A DNA stretch of 64,000 nucleotides from Labilithrix sp. (GCA_019637155.1 JAHBWE010000019.1:1-64000); one strand, 5' to 3'. Shown: positions 33,966 through 42,438, counted from the stretch's first letter. Numbers and translations are program-made. The notes: generated by a model not told the origin, from the sequence alone.

Positions 33966-34000
33966 CCTAAAGGCCTATCGCACAACCATTTTTCTTTAGG
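33966..34000 (+). terminator. Probable intrinsic-type terminator
   Basis: CCTAAAG (33966-33972) and CTTTAGG (33994-34000) form a perfect 7-bp stem around a 21-base loop containing a T-run. It follows the operon end and lies in the AT-rich segment. Confidence 0.45.
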
Positions 34001-34083
34001 CGCGCACGACTCTCCAGCCCACTGCAACGCCTTCGGTATGCGGCATCGCGAGCCTCTGCCTTTCCGCCACGCATCACGCCCAC

Positions 34084-34222
34084 ACCCCCGCCAAAGCTCC
34101 CTCCCCGAGTCCACAACCCAACCCCCGCCAAAGCTCCCTCCCCGAGTCCACAACCCAACCCCCGCCCGCTCGCCGCCCCCGCTCGCCGGCACGCCGCCCC
34201 CGCTCGCCGGCACGCCGCCCCG
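34084..34222. repeat. Tandem repeats, 37-bp and 21-bp units
   Basis: Two exact-looking 37-bp units start at 34084 and 34121 (each acccccgccaaagctccctc, then cccgagtccacaaccca), with a third partial start at 34158. Two 21-bp units (gctcgccggcacgccgcccc plus one base) follow at 34181 and 34202. Confidence 0.85.
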
Positions 34223-34261
34223 GCCCCGCTCCCCGGTCCCCGCTTGCCGCCCCCCGCTCAG

Positions 34262-34655
34262 TTGCATGATGACCGATGCGACTCGGTTCGTCGCGGTCAC
34301 GGGCTCCGCCCTCCGCTCGTCGCGGTTGCGTGATTGCGTGATGGCCCGATGCGACGCGGCTCGTCGGGGTCACGGGGCTCCGCCCCTCCGGCTCGTCGCG
34401 GTTGCGTGATTGCGTGATGGCCCGATGCGACGCGGCTCGTCGGGGTCACGGGGCTCCGCCCCTCCGGCTCGTCGCGGTTGCGTGACGGCCGATGCGACGA
34501 CGGGCTCGTCGTCGTCACGGGCTCCGCCCTCCGGCTCGTCGCGGTCACGGGGGCTCCGCCCTCCGGCTCGTCGCGGTTGCGTGATGGCCGATGCGGCGCG
34601 GGCTCGTTGCCGTCACGGAGCCACCCTCCGGCTCGTCGCGGTTGCATGATGGCGA
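34262..34655. repeat. Degenerate tandem repeat, about 73-76-bp unit
   Basis: About five to six imperfect copies of a unit built from ccggctcgtcgcggttgcgt, gatggcccgatgcgacg and gtcacggggctccgcccctc. The gtcac element recurs at 34296, 34369 and 34445 (steps of 73 and 76), with shorter degenerate copies to 34655. No coding potential recognised. Confidence 0.8.
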
Positions 34656-34830
34656 CTGCTCGAAGTGAGCAGGCAGGCACGGCGGCATCGACCGGCTTCA
34701 CCACACGGCCTGTGGCCCGAACGAGCAACCTCGTGCGTCATCCACCCCTCCCGCGATACCGCGTACCCACGAAGCGATCCGCGCCGACGCGCCGACGCGG
34801 ATCGTCGCTCGCACTCACTCGCCCGCGACC

Positions 34831-34990
34831 AGCACCACGAAGCCGACGCGTCCGCGTCATGCACAGCGGCGCGGGAACGGCCGCCGCGCTCGGGTCCGTG
34901 TAAGCACCACGAAGCCGACGCGTCCGCGTCATGCACAGCGGCGCGGGAACGGCCGCCGCGCCCGCGTCGTGTAAGCACCGCGAAACCGAC
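34831..34990. repeat. Tandem repeat, about 72-bp unit
   Basis: The unit beginning agcaccacgaagccgacgcg recurs at 34831 and 34903 nearly unchanged through ggaacggccgccgcgc; a third, partial and degenerate copy begins at 34974. Confidence 0.8.
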
Positions 34991-35356
34991 GCTCGCGAGG
35001 CATCATCATCGTATGCAGGCGCTTGCCGAACCGACGCTTGCATCTGCATTGTGTAGGCGCGTTCGTGGCCCCCGGCGCCGCCCATCTCGTCCGCCGACGG
35101 TATGTTCGCGTCCGCGTCGTCGTGGGCGAGCGCGTTCGTCGCGCTTGCGACGCGCGTATTGGCCGGCGAGGAGCTCGCGACCGTCTGCGTTGTCGGGGTC
35201 ATCACGTTGGGGCGCAGGCGAGCGCGGCCGCCGCCGTGTTTCGGTTGCGCGCCATGTTTCGGCGGCGGAGCTCGGGCCCCGAGCGCGAGGGCCGTGTCTG
35301 GGGTGTCGGGGCGAAGCCCGAGGCTGAATACGAATAAGAGCTGCTAAGGTTGAGGA

Positions 35357-35680
35357 ATGACCGAGGGAGAGCTGACAGTCGCGATCCTCCGCGAGATTCG
35401 CGATGAGGTGCGCAAGACGAACGATCGCATCGACCAGACGAACGACCGCCTCGATCGCGTCGTCGAGCAGCAGATTCGGCACGCGACTGCGATCGTGGGG
35501 CTGGAGGCGGCGCAGCGTGATACTGCGGAGATCCTGAGGGGGCTCGTGCGGGTGGTGCAGGAGCATAACGCTCGCATCGACAACGTCATCTTGGGGCCGA
35601 TGGGAGAGACGGTGCGGGAGCACGAGACGCGGCTTCGTCGGGTCGAGGAGCGCCTCGGCATCGAGCCCGCGGGCAAGTAG
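35357..35680 (+). CDS. Small coiled-coil protein
   Basis: A 107-residue protein made almost wholly of heptad repeats (EIRDEVRKTNDRIDQTNDRL, then HNARIDNVILGPM). No membrane segment. Such short coiled coils occur as structural or regulatory partners; function unknown. Codon choice is less GC-biased than neighbours. ATG follows ttgagga. Convergent with the hemerythrin gene. Confidence 0.6.
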   Translation: MTEGELTVAILREIRDEVRKTNDRIDQTNDRLDRVVEQQIRHATAIVGLEAAQRDTAEILRGLVRVVQEHNARIDNVILGPMGETVREHETRLRRVEERLGIEPAGK

Positions 35681-35682
35681 CG

Positions 35683-36135
35683 TCAACCCGTCATCTGCTC
35701 GAGGCCGTGCTCCTCGATCGCGATGAGGTCGGCGAGGCGGGACTCCTCCTCGACCATGTCGTCGCGCAAGACCTGCGTGAACCAGTGCACCTCGCCCGCG
35801 AGCTCGGCGCTCGTCACGCCGCCCTCGTCGGCCATCGCGCATAGGCGCTCCACGCGGTCGCGTTGCTCCGCGTGCTCCTCGAGCAGCCTCGCCTCGCGGA
35901 CCGAGCTCCACGGGTCGAAGTCGCGCATCGCGTCGACGAGCGCGCTCTCCTCGAAGGCGAGGTGCTCCTCGAACGCGGCCGCGAAGCGGAGGAGCGACAA
36001 ACGCAGGTGCGTCCGCGCCGCGGGTGACGTCGCCGACGGCGCGGCGCGATCGAGCGAGCCCAGCCGCGCGCGCAGCTCGGCATGCTGGCGAAGGACCTTC
36101 ATTCGCACGGACTCCAGCGGGCTCTTGTCGCTCAT
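35683..36135 (-). CDS. Hemerythrin-like HHE-domain protein (second)
   Basis: A 150-residue helical protein with the diiron pattern RQHAELRARL, FEEHLAFEESALVDAM, LLEEHAEQRDRV and VHWFTQVLRDDMVEEES. Probably O2- or NO-binding. ATG chosen for its GGAGGTG ribosome site six bases upstream. Last gene of the CBS-phosphofructokinase-universal stress protein operon (42-base gap). Confidence 0.8.
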   Translation of the reverse strand: MSDKSPLESVRMKVLRQHAELRARLGSLDRAAPSATSPAARTHLRLSLLRFAAAFEEHLAFEESALVDAMRDFDPWSSVREARLLEEHAEQRDRVERLCAMADEGGVTSAELAGEVHWFTQVLRDDMVEEESRLADLIAIEEHGLEQMTG

Positions 36136-36177
36136 GGCGGCACCTCCGACTGGAGTGCGAAGCAAGCTTCGCGCCGT

Positions 36178-36813
36178 TCAGAGGCCCGAGCCCGTCGGTC
36201 GGAGGAGACCGGAGCCGACCGCGAAGGGCTGCGCGACGCGGTAGTGCAGGTGCGGCGTGAGCGAGCGGCGAGAGTGCTCCTCGCACCAGAGCCGCGCGCC
36301 GCCGGAGGCGCGCTGCACCTCGACGCAGCGATGGCAGGCGGGCTCGATCGCGGGCGCGTTGCTGGTGGGGTAGTCGGGCGCGCGCGCGACGAGGACGGCG
36401 CAGTGCGCGCGATCGACGACGGCGCGGGCCACGGAGCCGAGGACCAGGCGCTGGAGACGCCGCTTGTTGTGCGTCCCGACGACGATGAGGTCCGCCTCGA
36501 GGTCGGTCGCGAGCTGCAAGATGCCCGTCGGAGCGAGGTCGACCGCGAGGTGGCCCTCGACCCGCCCCGCGTACTCCTCGCGCGCCCGGTCCGCGATCCG
36601 CGCCAGCAGCTCGCGGCCCTCGTCGACGAGGGTGCCGAGACGGACGAGCTGGAGCTCGCCCACGATCGGAGGCTCGGCGACGTTGATGAAGTGGACCTCG
36701 CTCGCGTCGAAGCCGCGCGCGGCGGCGAGGGTGGTGCGGAGGACCTCGTCCGCGGCGGGGGTGTCGTCGACCGCGGCGACGATGACGGTGCGCTTGGTGC
36801 TCGTGGTGCTCAT
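36178..36813 (-). CDS. Universal stress protein with Cys/His C-terminal tail
   Basis: A 211-residue protein. Residues 8-150 form a UspA fold with the ATP-binding motif VGTHNKRRLQRLVLGSVARAV (G-2x-G-9x-G type). After it, residues about 165-211 hold HRCVEV...RLWCEEHSRR, a CxxC-x13-CxxH knot likely binding zinc. The same tail occurs on the protein at 51531. Starts within the stop of the phosphofructokinase gene (ATGA). Confidence 0.88.
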   Translation of the reverse strand: MSTTSTKRTVIVAAVDDTPAADEVLRTTLAAARGFDASEVHFINVAEPPIVGELQLVRLGTLVDEGRELLARIADRAREEYAGRVEGHLAVDLAPTGILQLATDLEADLIVVGTHNKRRLQRLVLGSVARAVVDRAHCAVLVARAPDYPTSNAPAIEPACHRCVEVQRASGGARLWCEEHSRRSLTPHLHYRVAQPFAVGSGLLRPTGSGL

Positions 36814-38111
36814 GCGACGATCCTTTCGGCGCTCCGCGCGCCGGCGACGAACGATGGCTGCCCCGTCGCCTCGAGCACCTGGCGCCACACCGGGCCGTTC
36901 GGGTCGAGGCGTTTGTCCGCGCGCAGCGCGTCGGAGAGCGCGACGTGCGTGAAGCGCCGGTGCCAGCGGCCGACGAGGATGTCGGTCTTGCCGGCCATCG
37001 CGGCGTGGACCGCGTTGCGGGCGAGCGCGTCGCAGAACGTCGCGTCCTCCGCCGTCGCGCGGAGCGCGCGCACGATGTAGCTCGGGTCGATGTACTTGAG
37101 CGTCGTCGCGCGGTCGAAGCTCCGCTCGATCGCGCGCTTCAAGAGGCGCCCGACGTCGCGGTCGTCCGCCGCGAGGCGCTCGTTGCCGGAGGCGTCGCGC
37201 TCGCGCGCGTTGGCGCCGGGCAGCGTGCAGCCCTCCGCGACGACGATGACGGCGTGGCCGCGCGCCTCGAGCCGGCGATCGAGCCAGCGGAGGAGCCCGT
37301 GCGGACCCTCGAGCTCGAACGGGACCTCCGGCACGAGGCACGCGTTCACGTCGTGGCTCGCGAGCGTCGCGTGCGCCGCGAGGAAGCCGGCGTGGCGCCC
37401 CATGAGCTTCACGAGCGCGACGCCGCGCTCGCCGCTGATCGCCTCCGCGTGCGCGGCCTCGAGCGCGATGCGCGCGGTCGAGACGGCGGTGTCGAAGCCG
37501 AACGTCTTGTCGACGAACGGGATGTCGTTGTCGATCGTCTTCGGGATGCCGACGACGGCGATCGCGGCGTTCCGGCGCGCCGCCTCCTCCGCGACCGCGT
37601 GCGCGGCGCGCATGCTCCCGTCGCCGCCGACGACGAAGAGCATCTGCACGCCCTCGCGCTCGAGGACGTCGACGACGTCGCGCGGATCGGCCGGGCCGCG
37701 CGCGGTCCCGAGCATCGTGCCGCCCGTCATGTGGATCGACGCGACCGACGCGAGGTCGAGCTCGATCGGCGGCGCGGTGACGAGGCCGCGGAAGCCGTAC
37801 CGGAAGCCGGTGACGGCGCGGACGCCGTAGCGATGCCGGAGCTCGAGCACGAGGCCGCGGATGACGTCGTTGATGCCGGGGCAGACGCCGCCGGCGGTGA
37901 CGATCGCGGCGTGGACGCGGGTGGGATCGAAGAAGAGCTCTGCGCGCGGACCCGCGAGCTCGAAGAAGCGGGGAGCTCCGCCGGCGACGGGGCGCGGCAG
38001 CTCGATCTCGCGGAGGATCCGCTCGCTGTCGGCGACGAAGCCGCCGGACGTGAGCGGCGAGCGGACGGCGCGTGGGCCGAGCTCGCGGATGTCGGTGCGA
38101 TGAGCGCTCAT
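36810..38111 (-). CDS. 6-phosphofructokinase, ATP-type long form
   Basis: A 433-residue PfkA-superfamily enzyme. Signatures: GGVCPGINDVIRG, VVGGDGSMRAAH, GIPKTIDNDIPF (catalytic Asp) and LMGRHAGFLAAH. The Gly after GGD together with Lys in PKTIDND is the combination of plant and trypanosomatid ATP-dependent enzymes, not of pyrophosphate enzymes, which carry Asp. Phosphorylates fructose 6-phosphate. Six bases after the CBS gene, so co-transcribed with it. Confidence 0.92.
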   Translation of the reverse strand: MSAHRTDIRELGPRAVRSPLTSGGFVADSERILREIELPRPVAGGAPRFFELAGPRAELFFDPTRVHAAIVTAGGVCPGINDVIRGLVLELRHRYGVRAVTGFRYGFRGLVTAPPIELDLASVASIHMTGGTMLGTARGPADPRDVVDVLEREGVQMLFVVGGDGSMRAAHAVAEEAARRNAAIAVVGIPKTIDNDIPFVDKTFGFDTAVSTARIALEAAHAEAISGERGVALVKLMGRHAGFLAAHATLASHDVNACLVPEVPFELEGPHGLLRWLDRRLEARGHAVIVVAEGCTLPGANARERDASGNERLAADDRDVGRLLKRAIERSFDRATTLKYIDPSYIVRALRATAEDATFCDALARNAVHAAMAGKTDILVGRWHRRFTHVALSDALRADKRLDPNGPVWRQVLEATGQPSFVAGARSAERIVA

Positions 38112-38116
38112 GACGA

Positions 38117-38500
38117 TCAAAACGCGGCGAACGCGGCGGGGTGAGAGGGCGGCGCGCCGACGAGCGCGCGGAGGAAGTCGACGGCGGAGACCATTCCGAT
38201 CGCGACGCCGCGGTCGTCGACGACGACGAGGTGGTGCATGCCGGAGTCGGCGAGGACGCGGGCGCCCTCCGTGACCGTCATGTCGCCGCGGACCACGCGC
38301 ACCGGCGAGCTCGGCTCGACCTCGCCGTCGCGGTCGAAGTCGCGGAGCGAGACGACGCCGACGGGGCGGTGGTCCTCGTCGAGGACGGGGACGGCGGTGA
38401 CGCCGAACGCGAGGATCTTCGAGCGGACCATCGCCAGGCGGTCGCCCTCACGGACGTAGAGCAGCTTTGGGTTCATGATGTCGGCGACGCGGGCTTTCAT
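38117..38500 (-). CDS. CBS-pair protein (Hrp1-like)
   Basis: A 127-residue protein made of two CBS motifs (VADIMNPKLLYVREGDRLAM, VRVVRGDMTVTEGARVLADS) with nothing else, similar in size and layout to mycobacterial hypoxic response protein 1. Likely binds an adenine nucleotide. First gene of the operon CBS-Pfk-Usp-hemerythrin. The predicted sigma-54 start site is three bases before its ATG. Confidence 0.88.
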   Translation of the reverse strand: MKARVADIMNPKLLYVREGDRLAMVRSKILAFGVTAVPVLDEDHRPVGVVSLRDFDRDGEVEPSSPVRVVRGDMTVTEGARVLADSGMHHLVVVDDRGVAIGMVSAVDFLRALVGAPPSHPAAFAAF

Positions 38501-38513
38501 GGTCCGCCGTTCG

Positions 38514-38529
38514 AGCAACACGCAGGCCA
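38514..38529 (-). promoter_or_regulatory. Sigma-54 promoter of the CBS-Pfk-Usp-hemerythrin operon
   Basis: TGGCCT-N5-TTGCT on the minus strand; predicted start site 38503, ATG at 38500. Confidence 0.7.
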
Positions 38530-38531
38530 CG

Positions 38532-38544
38532 CGCAAGCGGTGCG
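38532..38544. promoter_or_regulatory. CGCA-N5-TGCG palindrome
   Basis: CGCAAGCGGTGCG, immediately upstream of the -24 element of the leftward promoter and about 150 bases before the rightward one. Confidence 0.45.
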
Positions 38545-38650
38545 CGTCCTCTGCAGGGCGTGCACCCGCGCATCCGGTTCGCCTGCCGCGGGGCGATCCT
38601 CGTCCCGCCGTCGCCGTCCCGCCGTCGCCGTCCCGCCCCCGCCGTCCACG

Positions 38651-38663
38651 CGCAAAGCGTGCG
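38651..38663. promoter_or_regulatory. CGCA-N5-TGCG palindrome
   Basis: CGCAAAGCGTGCG, about 53 bases before the predicted rightward start site and 150 before the leftward one. Confidence 0.5.
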
Positions 38664-38683
38664 CGACGGACGCGGCGTCTGCG

Positions 38684-38699
38684 CGGCACGCGCCTCGCA
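38684..38699 (+). promoter_or_regulatory. Sigma-54 promoter of the rightward CBS operon
   Basis: CGGCAC-N5-TCGCA; predicted start site 38710, two bases before ATG 38712. No ribosome site is visible before this ATG. Confidence 0.7.
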
Positions 38700-38711
38700 G
38701 GTCTGGCGCAC

Positions 38712-38951
38712 ATGACGAACACCCATGCCCTCTCGTCCGCCCGGCGATCCGCCTCCACCCTGCCCGCGCCGGCGCAGGCCCGCCGCCTCCAGGCCTCGAT
38801 CATCACCGCCGCCGTCGCCGCGTTCTCCCTCGCGTTCATCGCGACCTTCGGCGCGATCGGCGCCTTCGTGGTCGGGGCCTCGGTGCTGGTGCCGCTCCTC
38901 CTCCTCTGGCTGTCGTCGGACGTGGTCCGCTCCGACGAGAGGGCGTCGTGA
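38712..38951 (+). CDS. Small membrane protein
   Basis: A 79-residue protein with a polar N-terminus of about 28 residues and two closely spaced membrane helices (about 29-66), ending in a charged tail. Family unknown. Coupled to the CBS gene by GTGA, so probably its membrane partner. Confidence 0.65.
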   Translation: MTNTHALSSARRSASTLPAPAQARRLQASIITAAVAAFSLAFIATFGAIGAFVVGASVLVPLLLLWLSSDVVRSDERAS

Positions 38952-39358
38952 GCGCCGCCGCCGCGCGCTCGCGCCGGATCACGATCGGCGAGGTGATGAC
39001 GCCCGCTCCGTACACGATCGGGAGCGATCAGAAGCTCTCCGTCGCGCACCGGAAGATGAAGGACAACGCCCTCCGCCACCTCCCCGTGCTCCGCGCGGGC
39101 AAGCTCGTCGGCGTCCTCTCCCAGCGCGACCTCTACTTCGTGGAGAGCATGGCCGGCGTCGACGTCGACATCGACGTGATCGCCGACGCCATGACGTCGG
39201 ACGTCTACACGACCGCGCCGGACGCGGCCTTGTGCGACGTCGCGGCGGTCATGGCGGAGAAGAAGTACGGCTGCGCCGTCGTCGTCGATCGCGATCGCGT
39301 CGTCGGCGTCTTCACCGTCACCGACGCGGTGAGGCAGCTGGCCGATGGCCTCGCGTGA
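38948..39358 (+). CDS. CBS-pair protein
   Basis: A 136-residue protein with two CBS motifs (IGEVMTPAPYTIGSDQKLSV..HLPVLRAGKLVGVLSQRDL; IADAMTSDVYTTAPDAALCD..CAVVVDRDRVVGVFT). Adenine-nucleotide sensor. GTG start overlapping the previous stop; its end overlaps the next CBS gene by 14 bases. Confidence 0.88.
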   Translation: MSAAAARSRRITIGEVMTPAPYTIGSDQKLSVAHRKMKDNALRHLPVLRAGKLVGVLSQRDLYFVESMAGVDVDIDVIADAMTSDVYTTAPDAALCDVAAVMAEKKYGCAVVVDRDRVVGVFTVTDAVRQLADGLA

Positions 39359-39980
39359 GATGAAGGAGCGGATCATCCCGCTCCGGCTCTGCACCACGAT
39401 CGCTCCCGCGCACGAGACGTTGCGTCCGTTCGTCGTGTGTCCACGCACGCATCAGGCGATCGACGCGCACACGTGCGCGGGCTGCATGCGGATGCGCTCG
39501 CTCGAGTGGGGGCCGACCTCCGGCGGCGAGGTCGGCTGCGTGGTCGGCGACGACGAGCCGCCGCTCGATCCGCGCGCGGACTTCGCCGAGATCGCGGCCC
39601 GGACCAAGGTGTTCGACGTCATCGCGCCGGTCGCGACGTGCGTGACACCCGAGGTCCCGCTCGAGCGTGTGCGCGAGCTCTTCGCGAACGGCGTCGCCCG
39701 CACGCTCCCGGTCGTCGACGACGAGGGGAAGCTCCAAGGGCTGGTGTCGCGTTCGGACCTTGTCTCGGCGGAGGGCACCGTCAAAGACGTCATGACCCCG
39801 TCCGCGCACGCGCTGCCGTACGAGGCGCCGCTCCCGTACGCGGTGTCGCTCCTCGCGCAGGAGGACGTCGGCGAGGTCCCGGTCGTGAAGCTGGACGGCA
39901 CCGTCGTCGGCATGTGCCACGCGCTCGACGTCCTCCGCTGGGTCGCCGCGCAGCTCGGCTACGTCGCGCGGCGCAGCTGA
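39345..39980 (+). CDS. CBS-pair protein with Cys-rich N-terminus
   Basis: A 211-residue protein. Residues 28-50 hold a Cys/His cluster (VVCPRTHQAIDAHTCAGCMRM), then two CBS motifs (about 85-200). Same design as the gene at 29907, with a CxxC-type metal knot before the nucleotide-binding CBS pair. Third gene of the operon; convergent with the nucleoside kinase gene. Confidence 0.85.
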   Translation: MASREMKERIIPLRLCTTIAPAHETLRPFVVCPRTHQAIDAHTCAGCMRMRSLEWGPTSGGEVGCVVGDDEPPLDPRADFAEIAARTKVFDVIAPVATCVTPEVPLERVRELFANGVARTLPVVDDEGKLQGLVSRSDLVSAEGTVKDVMTPSAHALPYEAPLPYAVSLLAQEDVGEVPVVKLDGTVVGMCHALDVLRWVAAQLGYVARRS

Positions 39981-39983
39981 TCG

Positions 39984-42110
39984 TCAGTACTCGAAGCCGC
40001 TCCCGCCGATGAACTCGCGGATGACCGAGGTCGGCGGGACGTGGTCCGGATGGATCGCGACGTACTCGTCGAGCAGGCAGCGGAGGCGATGCGCGGTCGT
40101 GAACGCCGGATCGGAGGGCGGGACCTCGAGCAGGTAGCGCTCGGCGAAGACCTTGAGCACGCTCGCCTCGTACGGGAGCGACGAGTCGAAGACCGCGTCC
40201 GCGCCGGCGAGGCGCGGGAACACGTGAACGAGATCGCCGCGGCGGACCGACGGCCAGCGCGCGATCGTCGCCGCGGCGGTGTAGTTGCGCTGGTGGCGGT
40301 CGCGCACGATGCGGCGGAGGAGCCGGATGTCCTCCGGCGTCACGACGTTCACGCGATCGAGCGGCGTCGTCTGCGCGGGGTGGATGAAGATCCGGTGCAC
40401 GGCCTCCGGCGGCGCCACGCCGGCGAAGAGGTCGGGATGGAGGCCGTGGATCCCCTCGACGAGGAGGACGTCGTCGCCCGCGAGGCGCAAGGTCGGGCCG
40501 CCGGCGGGGGCGCTCGTGCCGGCGACGAAGTCGTAGCGCGCGGTCGTCACGGCCTCGCCGGCGAGGACGCGCCGGACGTGGGCGCGGAGGAGGTCGCCGT
40601 CGATCGCCTCGATCGCCTCGAAGTCGAGCTCGCCGTCCTCGTCGCGCACGGTGCGCTCGCGATCCACGAAGTAGTCGTCGAGCGAGAGCGCGTGCGGGCG
40701 CATCCCCTCGACGAGGAGCTGGACGACGAGGCGCTTGATGAACGTCGTCTTCCCCGACGACGAGGGGCCCGCGACCGCGACGACGCGGACCGTCCCGCGG
40801 CGGCGCGTGATCTGCTCGGCGAGGCGCGCCACCCACTTCTCGTGGAAGCCCTCCGCGACGCGGATCAGCTCGGGCACTCCGCCCGCGACGCAGCGCGCGT
40901 CGAACGCGCCGACGCTGTCGATGCCGAGCCCCGCGAGCCACCGCCGCGACGCGATCGCCATCTCGCCGCCATGACGAGGGATCGCGCGCGCGGGCAGGTG
41001 AGCGTCGTGGCTCGGGAGGTGGAGGAGGAGGCCGTCCGCGTGCGGCGCGAGCGTGAAGGGGCCGAGGCGGCTCGCGCGCGGGACGAGCGGTCCGGTCGCG
41101 AGCGCGTAGGTCTCGCCGCAGCGACCGACCGCGACCGCGGGCGCGTGCCGGCTCGCGAGGAGGGCGCGCGAGATCTCGCGCTCGGGGAGCTCCGCCCGCG
41201 CCTCGTCGAGCGACCAGATCTCCTCGCGCAGAGGGACGTCCTCCGCGATCAGCCGCTTCGCCTCCGCCTCGATCGCCGCCGCCACGCGCGCGTGATCGAC
41301 GTCGGCCGGCAGCGCGAGCACGCACGCGTCCTCCAGCACCGCGCTCGTACGGATCGCGAGGGCGGGCGCGACGCGGCGCGCCGCTTCGAGCACGAGCAGC
41401 GCGACGCTGCGCGCGTGGATCGCGCGCCCCTCCGGCGACGCGAGCGTGAGCGGCGCGAGCTCGCCGTCGGCGACGAGCGGCGTCTCGAGCCCGATCTCGA
41501 GCCGATTGAACGTCGCTCCGACGACCGGCGCGGCGTGGTCGGTCTCGGGGAGCAGCGTGCCCGCGAGCGTGCCGGTCGCGACGACGAGCAGCTCGCCGCC
41601 GCGCACGACGCGGACCGCGAGCTTGCGCGGCGAGGAGCGCGGGTGCGCGAGGAGCGCGGCGGAGTCCGTCATCGCGGCGAGGTCGTCGCCGAGGACGCGC
41701 GCGAGCGCCTGCGTGAAGTGGAGCGCGACGCGGGCGTGGCTCAGCGCGAGCGACCGGTAGCGAGAGCGCGAGAGCCGGGCGAGCCGCATCGTGGTGTCCG
41801 CCGCGACCGTGGTCGCGCGCGGCTGCTCGCCGAGGAGGGCGAGCTCGCCGAAGTGATCGCCCGGACCGATCGTGCGGAGGTCGAGCCCGCCGCGTCCGAT
41901 GCGGCCCGTGCCTTCGAGGACGAAGTACATCATCTCGCCGGCGTCCCCCTCGCGGAACACCGTCGTCCCGGGCGCGAGCGCGACCTGATCGAGCAGATCG
42001 AGGAAGGTGCCGACGTCGCGCATGCCGAGGCCCGCGAGGAGCCGCGCGCGCGCGAGGACGTCGACGTCCTCGAGTCGCTTGCCGTAGACGAGCGGATGCG
42101 GCGTGATCAT
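39984..42110 (-). CDS. Cyclic-nucleotide-binding domain fused to uridine kinase-like kinase
   Basis: A 708-residue protein. Residues about 35-150 are a cNMP-binding domain (FREGDAGEMMYFVLEG, GDHFGELALLGEQPRATT). Residues about 165-400 resemble the TGS/second additional domain region of threonyl-tRNA synthetase that precedes nucleoside kinases such as the Thermotoga enzyme. Residues about 430-700 are a phosphoribulokinase/uridine kinase domain with Walker A AGPSSSGKTTF, DDYFVDRERT and VLLVEGIHGLHPDL. A kinase tied to a cAMP/cGMP-type sensor is unusual. The substrate is uncertain. Follows the 78-residue gene by 4 bases. Confidence 0.88.
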   Translation of the reverse strand: MITPHPLVYGKRLEDVDVLARARLLAGLGMRDVGTFLDLLDQVALAPGTTVFREGDAGEMMYFVLEGTGRIGRGGLDLRTIGPGDHFGELALLGEQPRATTVAADTTMRLARLSRSRYRSLALSHARVALHFTQALARVLGDDLAAMTDSAALLAHPRSSPRKLAVRVVRGGELLVVATGTLAGTLLPETDHAAPVVGATFNRLEIGLETPLVADGELAPLTLASPEGRAIHARSVALLVLEAARRVAPALAIRTSAVLEDACVLALPADVDHARVAAAIEAEAKRLIAEDVPLREEIWSLDEARAELPEREISRALLASRHAPAVAVGRCGETYALATGPLVPRASRLGPFTLAPHADGLLLHLPSHDAHLPARAIPRHGGEMAIASRRWLAGLGIDSVGAFDARCVAGGVPELIRVAEGFHEKWVARLAEQITRRRGTVRVVAVAGPSSSGKTTFIKRLVVQLLVEGMRPHALSLDDYFVDRERTVRDEDGELDFEAIEAIDGDLLRAHVRRVLAGEAVTTARYDFVAGTSAPAGGPTLRLAGDDVLLVEGIHGLHPDLFAGVAPPEAVHRIFIHPAQTTPLDRVNVVTPEDIRLLRRIVRDRHQRNYTAAATIARWPSVRRGDLVHVFPRLAGADAVFDSSLPYEASVLKVFAERYLLEVPPSDPAFTTAHRLRCLLDEYVAIHPDHVPPTSVIREFIGGSGFEY

Positions 42111-42114
42111 CGCT

Positions 42115-42351
42115 TCAGATCGTGTCGACGAAGTCGCGGAAGGCCTTCGCCGTCGCTTCGATCGCCGCCTTCGACGCCGCGGTCGCCTCGCGCGCGTGCA
42201 TGCGCGCTTCGAAGAGGCGCGGCTCGAGCTTCAGGCTCCAGGCGTCGCGCGCGTCGAGCTCGGCGAGGTGAAGCTTCACCCGGACCTCGTCGGCGAGCTG
42301 CTCGAGGTCGTCGAGCGCCTTGTCCACTTCCTTCCGAAATTCGGTTTCCAT
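42115..42351 (-). CDS. Small helical protein before the nucleoside kinase
   Basis: A 78-residue, fully helical, charged protein (EVDKALDDLEQLADEVRVKL, HLAELDARDAW). Good AAGGAG ribosome site 8 bases before ATG. It has the look of coiled-coil, apolipoprotein-like stress proteins; no family named. Its promoter is sigma-54-like (42389). Confidence 0.6.
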   Translation of the reverse strand: METEFRKEVDKALDDLEQLADEVRVKLHLAELDARDAWSLKLEPRLFEARMHAREATAASKAAIEATAKAFRDFVDTI

Positions 42352-42388
42352 GATCGTGCTCCTTCTGCGGATTCTGCGGACGCGCCGA

Positions 42389-42404
42389 TGCAAGCGCGCG
42401 GCCG
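42389..42404 (-). promoter_or_regulatory. Sigma-54 promoter of the small helical protein-kinase operon
   Basis: CGGCCG-N5-TTGCA on the minus strand; predicted start site 42378, leaving a 27-base leader with a ribosome site. Confidence 0.65.
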
Positions 42405-42406
42405 GC

Positions 42407-42419
42407 CGCAGCCCCTGCG
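42407..42419. promoter_or_regulatory. CGCA-N5-TGCG palindrome
   Basis: CGCAGCCCCTGCG lies between two divergent sigma-54-like promoters (42389 and 42439), touching the leftward one. Confidence 0.4.
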
Positions 42420-42438
42420 TCGCGTGCACGCCTTGCGC

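Larger units (their letters stand above)
33958..35356. other. Gene-free, repeat-rich region
   Basis: About 1.4 kb without a recognisable gene. It holds the terminator and the three tandem repeat blocks listed separately. The last part (34990-35356) has no clear feature. Open frames here run through repeats and show no protein family character. Confidence 0.65.

Noticed and set aside
34038..34409. Open frames across the tandem repeats as a repeat protein gene
   Set aside because: Frames exist on both strands only because repeats lack stops; Pro/Arg-rich low-complexity products, no ribosome site, unit lengths not all multiples of three.
34084..34990. CRISPR array
   Set aside because: Repeats are contiguous tandem copies without unique spacers of constant length, and no cas genes are nearby.
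36810..38111. Pyrophosphate-dependent phosphofructokinase
   Set aside because: PKTIDND alone suggests the PPi type, but the GGDGS Gly favours ATP as in plant and trypanosomatid enzymes.
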